Assembly (NCBI GenBank): GCA_000750105.3
Contig: JPHH03000040.1
Location: forward strand, 186,001-250,000
Direction: 5' to 3'
Length of the DNA stretch: 64,000 nucleotides
Origin: Tolypocladium sp. Sup5 PDA-1
Lineage: Eukaryota; Ascomycota; Sordariomycetes; Hypocreales; Ophiocordycipitaceae
Shown here: positions 55,698 through 64,000 of the stretch, piece by piece
Numbering within the stretch: position 1 is the first letter of the stretch
Layout of the letters: each line of letters begins with the position of its first letter
Made by a program: the position numbers and the translations under genes
Notes under the pieces: model-generated
Database searches by the model: none
Seen by the model: the letters and a program-made list of their open reading frames with translations, nothing else
What the model was told of the DNA's origin: nothing

Positions 55698-57962
55698 ATG
55701 CATCAATCTGATCATGGACCGACGCCAGAACCAGCGCTCAATCCATTTGTGAGGCCACGGCAATCCGTCGCCGCCTCTACCCGATGCAGCGCAGAACATG
55801 ACCTGCAGCCATGGACCGCGGCTCGATGCCACCGTCTGCTTCGCCAGCTGCAGTCTCGACTGGCCGGCCTGCGCAAACTTGCTATGGAAGATCGAGCTAT
55901 ACCATCACATCAGCCGAAACGACCCCGCCCGGTCGACAACGAACCCAATGCATCGAAACGCATCCGCTTCACGTATGGTGGTCGCAGACGACAGAGAGCG
56001 GCGGCAGCGCCGAAGCTAGTGGCTGCCAAAACCCCGCCCCGGACGATTCGTACTCTCGGAGCCATGCAGTTGGGTAGATCGTCCCCGGCGTCCGGCCAAG
56101 TCGAGATTCCCACCCCCGTGTGGCGCAGGATCCGAGAGCAACCGGACACGCCTCTCCCAGCACGAGAAAGCCCACCGCCCCCTATACAACACGACGTGCT
56201 CGAGGCAGCTTCTTCGGATCTCTTTGGGGAGATGCGGTCGCTGCGTCAAGCGGTCACCGACGAACGATATCGAATATACGAGGCCATCTTTGGCTGGTTG
56301 AATGGGCTACTCCGATTGACCATGCCTGAAGTTCGCGAACCTCACCGCAACTCACTCCTTGGAATGTGCTTGCGTAAAGTACCCGCTTGTGTCGCCAATA
56401 TCGAGGCATACGAGAGGCAAGCGGCGAAAGACGAGGGGCGTCAATCAATGTGGGATGCATCCAATGTCTCTTTCGAGCTGTACGGACAACTGGAGGAGCT
56501 TGGGTCCTCCAGCTCTGGGTGGCGTCCTTTGAAGCTGGCGGTGCGATCTCACGCCATGTCGTTGCTTTCACAGGCCGTCTCAGAGGGCCTGTTTGAACCA
56601 GCCTACGTCGGACTGCTCACGCGACTTTGTCTGAATCTCAGCTGTACGGACGAGGCCAACCGGCTCGCCGAGTCTGTCGAAGCACTGCTTCCCGCACCAG
56701 GAGGCAAGCAGAGCAAGCTCACCGAGAGCAAACGGCTGCTGCCGTTGCGTCATGTCCTGGAGGCATCCAATGGCGCAAGAGCTCCTGGAGCAGCCTTGAG
56801 CTGTGTTTGGACGCTTGTTCAGGATGGCCTTTTACCGGTGAGCTGGCTCTCCACCCAGTCATTCGCCAGCCTGTGGGCTTCAAGCCTAGAAGTCATGATA
56901 GCGAGAAAATCGGGGACGCCAGTCACCGCTTTCATGTCGACATGTTTGCCGCTTCTCGCCCTGGGTGATCGAGGCAAGCCCTCTACCCAACGACCCAACA
57001 ACACCGAGCAGACACTTATCAGCGTGGCCGCCGGTCTGGTGGCGGCAGCCATTGCAGTAACAACCTCTCGCGGCGAAAAAAAGGAACAAAAGGGGAAGCG
57101 AGCCTGGAGACGCGTGATCTTTGTGCTGGACTTTTGTGTCGCCGAGGTTCGCCGGCATAGGAGGCGGCAAGGAGGACACGACAATGGACTTTTCATAATC
57201 GCCTTGGCACGCCATCTCGCAATGGTAGATGCCCCGTTTGCAGGCCTGGCTTTCAAACGACAGGCGAGAGCAGAGCTGAAAGAGCTGGCTGCAAAGGCCG
57301 GAAGCAGCGCCAGCTCCCAGTTGCACTATCGGCAGACGATCCTCCTGCTCTGCTCAGTCGCCCAGCATCGCAGCAGGAGCTGTGCCATGCCTGGCCGGGA
57401 TAGCGTAACTGAATCGTGTGCCAAGCTGGATGACCTAGACCTGGGTGGCTCCTATGGCCGCGGCCTACGGACTGATGTTGCTTTTCTTTTGGCGCAAAGG
57501 ACCAAAGACCTGCGAGACCTGGCCTTCGCGGAGAGCCTGCCAAGTGCTGAGGAATCTGCGAGGGTCAGCACAATATTCTCTGGCTGGCGTTGGGAGGAAG
57601 GAATCAGCGAGTGGGTCCTCCCCAGTCATGAGGGAGATGATGGAGTCGGCCGGGTCGGCACGGAGAGGCCCCGAGAGGCGGCAGAGTCGTCAAGAGACTG
57701 TACTAACCGGCAGCGAGGCCGGAGTACCGAACCGGCCGCATTGGCAGCTCGGAAGGCGACGACAGCATTGACCCGGAAGACGCGGAGAGGGAGTGCCAGG
57801 CTGACGATGTGCAGCGGGAAAGAAAACGATCCCGGGGCTGCACTAGAGACCTCGACTGGGAAGAAGAAATGCCCAGTGGTCTCCTCAAGGCAGATCAGGG
57901 TCGTATCCGCAAACGTGCTCAGGCTACTGCCCGCGGAGGACGATTGGGACGACTTGATATGA
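55698..57962 (+). CDS. Large intronless protein, not recognised
   Basis: A 754-aa protein that I do not recognise. The ATG at 55698 is the first in frame; the open frame extends four codons further but from a TTG. The frame runs uninterrupted for 2.26 kb with fungal-like codon use, so it is very probably real. Visible features: a proline-rich start; a basic cluster with nuclear-signal character (PKRPRPVDNEPNASKRIRF ... GGRRRQR, about 73-105); a predominantly helical, leucine-rich middle (about 160-620) with LRLTMPEVREPHRNSLLGMCL, SHAMSLLSQAVSEGLFEPAYVGLLTRLCL and GALALSCVW-like stretches; a second basic patch (GEKKEQKGKRAWRR); and a disordered C-terminal 130 residues ending in acidic EDDWDDLI. 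There are no signal peptide, catalytic motif or zinc ligands. The layout suggests a nuclear scaffold with helical repeats, which is inference only. Confidence 0.7.
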   Translation: MHQSDHGPTPEPALNPFVRPRQSVAASTRCSAEHDLQPWTAARCHRLLRQLQSRLAGLRKLAMEDRAIPSHQPKRPRPVDNEPNASKRIRFTYGGRRRQRAAAAPKLVAAKTPPRTIRTLGAMQLGRSSPASGQVEIPTPVWRRIREQPDTPLPARESPPPPIQHDVLEAASSDLFGEMRSLRQAVTDERYRIYEAIFGWLNGLLRLTMPEVREPHRNSLLGMCLRKVPACVANIEAYERQAAKDEGRQSMWDASNVSFELYGQLEELGSSSSGWRPLKLAVRSHAMSLLSQAVSEGLFEPAYVGLLTRLCLNLSCTDEANRLAESVEALLPAPGGKQSKLTESKRLLPLRHVLEASNGARAPGAALSCVWTLVQDGLLPVSWLSTQSFASLWASSLEVMIARKSGTPVTAFMSTCLPLLALGDRGKPSTQRPNNTEQTLISVAAGLVAAAIAVTTSRGEKKEQKGKRAWRRVIFVLDFCVAEVRRHRRRQGGHDNGLFIIALARHLAMVDAPFAGLAFKRQARAELKELAAKAGSSASSQLHYRQTILLLCSVAQHRSRSCAMPGRDSVTESCAKLDDLDLGGSYGRGLRTDVAFLLAQRTKDLRDLAFAESLPSAEESARVSTIFSGWRWEEGISEWVLPSHEGDDGVGRVGTERPREAAESSRDCTNRQRGRSTEPAALAARKATTALTRKTRRGSARLTMCSGKENDPGAALETSTGKKKCPVVSSRQIRVVSANVLRLLPAEDDWDDLI

Positions 57963-58933
57963 TGAACATGTGTAGGGGATATGGCCCCATGTCCCCTCCA
58001 TGGCGTTTGGCCAGCACTGCTATCCGTGGAATCGCTTCTTTCACAGGCAAGGGCTTTGCATTCGGATGCTCGTGGACGGTGGCTCGGAGCAGGTGCATGC
58101 TTGGTAATCGGCTGCTCGGCGTTGGCTACTGTATAAGTGGGAGGTGTCTGGAACTTGGGTCGACAAGAGACACAGGGCTATCTCTCTTCTGTTTATTGAA
58201 ATGGAAACTGGCTTATCTTGATTATCCATCAGCTCGAGCTCGAGCTCTTTGGATACAAATGTGATGTCAACTAGGCGGGTACGGGCAAGGAAGTTGATTG
58301 CTCTCTTGAGCTGACCACTGGCGATGGGACAGAGTAAATGATTCCACTTCAGCTCTGTTCAAGGGTCCCACAGCCACAATAAATGGCGTCATCAACGGTC
58401 AGGCTTCCCAGAGACCTTGATAGGCTCTTTACGCAAAGGCAGTGGTTGGAGTCGCTTATGCCAAGTCGAGCCGCAACGGCTTCAGGCGGGTTGTTCCAGT
58501 TCCTCTCTGGCAGAGCTAAGGTACCTACCTAAATAGGCAAGTGGGCCCCTATAGTGCCTGTTGGCCTGTTCCAGTGGCTAGGTAATACGGAGTACACAAG
58601 GTGCCCACATCGGCAGCAGCCCGCGAGCGCTAGAGTTCAGTGCGCTGTCGGGGTTGCTTCCAGGCACTCGACGCCTGCTGTCTATGCATCTAATGAGGCA
58701 CCACGAGGCTGGGTCCTACTCGTAGTTGGGTCCCGTGCCGCCCTCATCAGCTCCCCTTCTGACAACAGCAACATCGGCAACGACGGGCATTTCTGGTGTC
58801 CTTCATATTGGGGCTTGGAGAGCTTCGTCACACTCCGTAAACGAACTTGAAGCTCCGTGTCGGCTCGCGAATGCAAACCACTACGTACGATCAACAGCGG
58901 ATCCTCGATCGAATCCACGTGGATCCACCCACT
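57963..58933. other. Intergenic region upstream of the SLC35F6-like gene
   Basis: 971 nt with no recognisable gene. It has a CGAGCT-rich short repeat (AGCTCGAGCTCGAGCTC, about 58230-58246), a GGTACCTACCT unit (about 58519-58530) and a TACGGAGTAC half-motif (58586-58595). Confidence 0.5.
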
Positions 58934-60291
58934 ATGGCGTCCCGCGCGGCCGTCCCCTTCCTGGTGGCCATGATGCTACTGACGGGCGTCTGCAACACGC
59001 TGTTGACCAAATACCAGGTATGGATGCGGCTGCCCAGGGCGACACTGATGTACCACGTAGAGTCATTTGCTGACGTCCGCCCGCCAGGATAACCAATGTG
59101 TCCGAAACTGCGACCGAGGTAGTGGGAAGCGGCCCGTCCACTTCGAGCAGCCTGTGCTGCAGACAGCCCAGATGTTCATCGGTGAGATGGGATGCTGGCT
59201 CGTCGTTGGAATCATGTCTCTATACCGCCGGTTCGCTTCCAGGCCGTCGCCTGCCGAGCATGGCTATCAGGCGGTTCATACCGACGATGCTGCTGATGCA
59301 CACGCCGATGAGCTTGACGGCCAGCCAAAGCCCGACGCACACGCTCGGTCCGTCCTCCGGGGCTTTCGAGTCTTGCTTCTTGCGCTTCCTGCCATCTGCG
59401 ACATCTGTGGCACCACGCTCATGAACGTCGGGCTCCTGCTTGTCGCCGCTTCCATCTATCAAATGACCCGGGGCGCCTTGGTCCTGTTCGTTGGCCTCTT
59501 CAGTGTACTGTTCCTGCGGAGGCATCTTCACCTGTTCCAGTGGCTGTCCCTGGTTGGAGTTGTCATGGGTGTTGCTGTCGTGGGCTTGGCTGGGGCTATT
59601 TGGCCGGACGAAAAGAAGGTATCGGAGCACGGCACTAAAGAAGCGGATGGTGGACTTACAGACGCCGCGAGGGCCATTATCGGCGTCTTGCTGATCGCCG
59701 GAGCCCAGATCTTCACGGCCACCCAGTTCGTGCTGGAAGAATGGATGCTGGAGAACTCGCCCATTGAGCCCATCAGGGTGGTCGGCTGGGAAGGCCTCTT
59801 TGGCTTCATCGTCACACTGGCCGTTATGGTTGTCATGCATCTGGCCGTTGGCCGGACTGACGCTGGCCGGTACGGATACTTTGACATGGTGGAAGGGTTG
59901 CGCCAGATGACGCAGAAGCGCATCTGGGTCTCGAGTGTTCTCATCATGATAAGTATCGCGTATGGCCACCATGAAGTGCAGCCCTCGATTGGAGAATCAG
60001 CTGACTGACTTACTGACTTGCAGTGGCTTCAACTTTTTCGGCCTGTCAGTGACACGCAGCGTCAGTGCGACGTCGAGGTCGACCATCGATACCTGCAGGA
60101 CACTCTTCATCTGGATCGTCTCCCTGGGCCTCGGCTGGGAGTCGTTCAAGTCGCTGCAGATTGTCGGCTTTGCCATGTTGGTGTACTCGACGTTTGTCTT
60201 CAACGGCATCGTGCAGCCGCCCTTGAGGAGCCTGCGAACCGACGAGGAGGTGGAGGAGCTGCTTCCGGAGGAGCCGATCGAGCACCAGTAG
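58934..60291 (+). CDS. SLC35F6-like multi-pass transporter (drug/metabolite superfamily)
   Basis: A 407-aa membrane protein of the SLC35F/EamA superfamily, related to nucleotide-sugar and metabolite transporters; its substrate is unknown, and animal SLC35F6 members are lysosomal or mitochondrial. Exons 58934..59017, 59088..59959 and 60024..60291. I chose the ATG that opens with MASRAAVPFLVAMMLLTGVCNTLLTKYQ, the conserved first helix; an in-frame ATG 63 nt upstream would add 21 residues. Intron 1 joins KYQ to DNQCVRNC; intron 2 uses the GTATGG donor at 59960, not the closer GTATCG, because only that keeps frame into GFNFFGLSVTRSVSATSRSTIDTCRT. About ten hydrophobic segments are visible. The family-typical LPAICDICGTTLMNVGLLLVAASIYQMTRGALVLF and the C-terminal WIVSLGLGWESF...LQIVGFAMLVYSTFVFN are present. 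Confidence 0.88.
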
Positions 60292-60815
60292 GGGCCGAGG
60301 GGAGGGCTTCCATAGGACGCTGATGGGCATTAGAACCGACTTTTAGAGCCTGTTGAGAGATCAGGCCTTGGGGCTGGACTGGATGCCGGCGCACATAGAG
60401 CGGGCGCATGTTGGGACCTGTTGGCGCTTGGATGTCATTGCTTGATTTTGCAACATTTTCTCGTATGGATGACCTACGAAAACCCGCTACGAAGTACTGC
60501 ATTCTACATCCGATATTCAAGCTGGATGTTCCCTCTGAACCAAGAGTGCGCCGCTGAATGTCCCAACCTGATAAGTTCAAAATGAAGAAGAATAGGACGA
60601 CGACGTAGCGACACGATCGTTGACCACATAAGCCATTTGCACCGTCCAAAACGCCACACGCGCACACATATACGCAAACAAGAGGCAGAAGAAGCTACCG
60701 CCTCGCAAATGAGTTGTTGATGCCGGCCGCATCACTCATTGCTCATGGCTGGGCCGGTCGCGGCCAGGCGCTGCACTTGCCCTCCGCAGCTGTCGTCTCC
60801 CATTGCGCCGTTCCG
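60292..60815. other. 3' flank between convergent transporter and yippee genes
   Basis: 524 nt with no recognisable gene or repeat. Confidence 0.5.
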
Positions 60816-61298
60816 CTATGCGACGTTGCAGAGGAGCTCGGCTTCGAGGATGAACTTGCCCTCCTTGTACTTTTCAGAGTTCTCATAAGCCTTGTCGTAC
60901 TTCCAGCCGACCGTCTCCTTGCACTGGCGGCAGGTGATGTCGCGAACAATGTGGCGGCCGGTCGTCATGTTGCGCTCGTTGGCCTCGCCGGCATCGACGT
61001 TGACGACGTTGTGGAATAAGTAGGCCTTGCCATGCTGACCACGGAAGTTCTGCTCTGGGGCGTTAGCCGGTGCGGGTCTCTACGCCTGTTCACAGTGAGG
61101 CGTGGGTATGCCGTCTATATCTAGGCATGGTGGTGATGATGCCTGCGGGAAGGTAGGGTGGAAGGAAGATGAGGAGGCAAATAGAGGAGGCTGGCGTACC
61201 CTACTGATGATGTCCTCGTGGTTGGCGAGGTGGGTTTTGCACGACTTGCAGCCGTATATCTTGTTGCTATTGAGATAGGTGTTGTATGCGAGCCCCAT
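60816..61298 (-). CDS. Yippee-like zinc-binding protein (YPEL/Moh1)
   Basis: A small 110-aa yippee-domain protein, homologous to metazoan YPEL proteins and yeast Moh1, with a Mis18/RIG-I-like zinc fold; in yeasts it is linked to GID/CTLH-type or stationary-phase biology but its molecular role is unclear. Exon 1 is 61200..61298 and exon 2 is 60816..61049; the intron (GTACGC..CAG, 150 nt) is longer than most here. The four zinc ligands are Cys17, Cys20, Cys73 and Cys76, with the canonical C-x2-C-x52-C-x2-C spacing once spliced. Other signatures are LANHEDIISRNFRGQHGKAYLF and VGWKYDKAYENSEKYKEGKFILE. It converges with the transporter gene. Confidence 0.95.
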
Positions 61299-62829
61299 GG
61301 TGCCGGGAGTGGGAGCAGGCCACCGCGATGGCCCGGCGTCAGGTCTCTGTGCGAGGAGCGGGGGGGATGGCTATCGCAGCCACGCAAGATGCTCTAGGTA
61401 TGCTCCGATCGTAGTGACGGAGGACGCGGGACCAGGTCGTGTCTGGGTAGGTGCGTATCGTCTGGCGTGTCTCGCTGGGCCGTCGAAGCGCCGCTTTGGG
61501 ACGGAGACGGGGCTGGGCGGCGGGTTGTTGGTCGCAGCGCCGTTTCAGTGGGATGGAAGTGTGGGAAGCGGCCGAGGTTGAGGTCGAGGATGTGCGACAC
61601 GGGGACGGCAACCCGTGTTGGAAGGGACGGGCGAGAGGCGTTGCGATGGATGCAGTTGGTCAGCTGGGGGCGGGAGGCGCAGGAGCAGGTTCGCTGGAGG
61701 CGACGGGAGTGATGGCCACGAGACGGGTCGGGTGCGTGGTGACCATGGGTCGCCGCCTGGTATTAATAGGAGGAGGAGTCAGGAGAAGGCCTCGCTTCGC
61801 TTGTCGGTCGGTTGCCTAGCTCTAGGTGGATGAGGTCGGGTCGGGCGCCATACCAGAACACGTCCGACGCAGGACAAGGACGGACACGACAGTCGACATG
61901 GATGCACGTCGAGCAACAGGCGAAGCACCTGCCTGCCTGCGGGTGACGCATTTGCCATGCACGGTGCGGCCGGCCATGGCCGCTTTGAGAATGGACGGGC
62001 CTGGGAATCGTTCCGCCGAGGGGGCGGGGTCAGCGTGCGGATCCGTGCACCTCCTTACCAACTTACCTAACAAGCCTACCGACAACCTGTCGGCACCTGT
62101 TTGATAACAGCTCTACGAGTAGGTGTAAGTCAGGTGAGAGCGTACCTACGGACTACGGTACCTAGAATCAAGCTTTGGCGTCGTGCCTGTGACCCGTTTA
62201 CACGACCTGAAGATGCCCAAGTGGACATGTTGGATGCCTTGTCTTGCTTTGCGAAAGCAGCAATCGACGTGTCTGGCATGGAAACACGAGAGTGCTGGCT
62301 GTCGTTGCCCGCCTCGATGACTGGCCCCGAACATGGGAACCTCGTCAGCAACAGGCCAGACGACGCACACCGGCGTGAGTACACAAAGCCAGTTTGCAAC
62401 TTGTCCAACCCTGTCTGTGTACGAACTTTTTTTTTAATGTTTTAATGTTTTAATTTTTGTATTATTTCTTTATTTCAGCTTCACATTGTGGGATGGCTGC
62501 GGCGTGCAACCGTGCCGTGCTGGCCATGTGTCCCTGGCAATCGTGACAGCTGGATGGGGAGGTACCCTGAATCGTCTTGAAATGAAATGTCACAGCGTCG
62601 ACAATGTGTTAAGGTAGGTATATACTCGCATGTTTGCGTCGACGCTTGTATGAGCCTAGGTATTAAGCTATCCCTGAGCACCCCCTAATAACAAATTCAG
62701 TGATCCAACGTAATGAATGATGGCCTCAAGAATAAAGCCAAGAACGTGTCCGGAATTCAAAAAGTGTATCCCGCGCAGGAAGACGCTCCCTTAACTCCCC
62801 AAAGTGACCACTTTTGCGCCCTTGTCCGC
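61299..62829. other. Intergenic region, no gene recognised
   Basis: 1.5 kb covering the yippee promoter and the 3' flank of the DUF2985 gene. It has a copy of the TACGGACTACGG motif (about 62147-62159) and a T-rich stretch (62426-62480) with two ATGTTTTA units that ends in TTTCAG. Confidence 0.5.
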
Positions 62830-64000
62830 CTATCTCTTAACCTTTTTACCCTTTGCGTCCAGGTCCTTGTCCTTGAGGTTGTTGTAGTGCCAGACGCCAT
62901 GCTCCCGGTCCCGCTCTAGCTGCTCGAGATCCTTCTGGCTGACGGGTACTCCCTCGATGCCCTTGACCTTCTTTCCCTCAAGGAACATGATGAGCCCGCC
63001 GATAGCAGCCACGATGCAGGCGACACCGACGAAGAGCCCCGTGGCCCAGCTTGGTCGGTTGTACCGGTTCAGCCCCCACATGAAGCCCGCCAGACAGCAT
63101 TGAAAGAACGTGTTCCATACCATGAGCCAGATGACGAGATCCATCTTCCACACCTTTGTCGCCCGGGCCCGCACTCCCGTGAGGGGAGCCTCGGGCATCT
63201 TCTCCTCCGGGAATGGGATTGTCGACCGGGGGACAGCCTGGCCCGACTCGGTGTCAAGGTTTCGTGGGCCGAGCTCAACCGGCAGCTCGGCGGAGCCCCC
63301 GAGCCGGAACCACCCTCTGTGAATACCTGCGAGCCGGCGGAGCGACTCGGGCTTTCGCTGGAGTCGGTATTGCATCAGGAAGTACAGGTCCCTAAACCGC
63401 CAGGGCGCGAGCCCGAAGCCCGTAACGCAGAAGAGAGCATTGAGGATCTGGGAGTCAATCTCGACCCAAATTCGCCTCGGCGAGTTGATGTCGTCGCAGG
63501 TCGGATGGCACATGGCCGGCGCTATGGTATTTTGCATTAGCTTGTGGTTCGAATTGCGAGGCCCATACCGCGCAGCACTTACCGGCGTTGCAGAGAAGCA
63601 GGAACAGCATGCCGCCCCAGGCAACCACATTGAGACCATATATCGTGACGAGGAAGCCCACCGGGGTCAGGAAGTAGTTCCAGAAGGCCAGGCTGCCCAG
63701 TTTCATGGACTGGCCAAACGTGTGCTTGGGAGGGAAGTGGTAGCCGTTGGGAAAGGGGGCGGCCGCGGGAGGCTCGCCGGACGGCTTCGACGGCGTTTGC
63801 GACGCTGAGCTGCCATCGTGCTTGGCTTCCTGGGCACCCTCTTCTGCCACCGACTGGACTCTGGTCGGCTGCAGGGGAATGTCGCCAGACTGCGGCGCCT
63901 GCACGGAAGAACAGCCAACCGACGAGGACACGGGCCGCGGGGCGGCCTGGCGCGACAGGATGGACGAGGCGATGCCGCCGGCAGCGGCGAAGAATCCCTC
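62830..64000 (-). CDS. DUF2985 family membrane protein, 5' end outside window
   Basis: The C-terminal part of a fungal membrane protein with a DUF2985 (PF11204) domain; function unknown, often found with PLAC8-like proteins. Two exons are visible: 63583..64000 (open to the window edge, 5' exons missing) and 62830..63521. The 61-nt intron (GTAAGT..TAG) joins LLLCNA to APAMCHPTCDDINSPRRIWVEIDSQILNALFCVTGFGLAPWRFRDLY, the diagnostic block. Membrane segments: NYFLTPVGFLVTIYGLNVVAWGGMLFLLL, the ILNALFCVTGFGLA stretch, VIWLMVWNTFFQCCLAGFMWG and ATGLFVGVACIVAAIGGLIMFL. The visible N-terminal piece (about 100 residues) is Ser/Pro/Glu-rich and probably cytosolic. The C-terminus is charged, ending LDAKGKKVKR. 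Confidence 0.88.

Noticed and set aside
1..64000. CRISPR arrays, rRNA or bacterial operon features
   Set aside because: Spliced eukaryotic genes throughout; the tandem repeats seen are coding or microsatellite repeats without regular spacers.

Overview
The window reads as nuclear DNA of a filamentous ascomycete, most likely a sordariomycete of the order Hypocreales (inference from gene content and style, not from any search). Genes are GC-rich and monocistronic, on both strands, and interrupted by 48-145 nt introns with GT..AG ends and CTAAC/CTGAC-like branch sites. Several families seen here are typical of filamentous fungi: Zn2Cys6 and C2H2 transcription factors, GH64, DUF2985, an SH3-containing Cdc25-type RasGEF, a divergent septin-like GTPase. 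I rebuilt 24 host genes and one transposase gene. Exon sums stay in frame for every complete gene; the two genes cut by the window edges are partial.

Layout. 1-3.2 kb: 3' end of a PPIL2-type cyclophilin, convergent with a Zn2Cys6 regulator. 5.7-8.9 kb: a leaderless GH64 beta-1,3-glucanase and a secreted GH16 enzyme, both on the minus strand. 10.8-13.5 kb: a C2H2 plus fungal_trans regulator. 14.9-16.5 kb: a complete Tc1/mariner transposon with 29-bp inverted repeats and a TA duplication. 16.5-21.1 kb: a gene-poor stretch carrying copies of short intergenic palindromes. 21.1-24.9 kb: the RasGEF. 26.8-27.8 kb: a repeat-rich, probably disordered protein. 29.0-33.9 kb: three plus-strand genes (SGNH hydrolase, SGF73, peroxisomal carrier). 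34.1-58.0 kb: a housekeeping run on strictly alternating strands (NOSIP, tafazzin, Pho85, septin-like, AhpC/TSA-like, Dml1/Misato, poly(A) polymerase, forkhead/FHA factor, Clu1, an unrecognised 754-aa protein). 58.9-64.0 kb: an SLC35F6-like transporter, a yippee protein and the 3' part of a DUF2985 membrane protein.

Functionally there is no obvious metabolic gene cluster: no PKS, NRPS, terpene synthase or P450. There is a loose concentration of organelle and membrane functions (tafazzin for cardiolipin, Dml1 and Clu1 for mitochondrial inheritance and distribution, Ant1 for peroxisomal ATP) and of nutrient and cell-cycle signalling (RasGEF, Pho85, forkhead). The two glucanases form a small carbohydrate-active pair flanked by two regulators. 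The most unusual items are the intact transposon sitting in a copy of a dispersed genomic motif, the septin-like GTPase with a hydrophobic C-terminal segment and a GC-AG intron, the triple tandem-repeat protein, and the unrecognised 754-aa protein.
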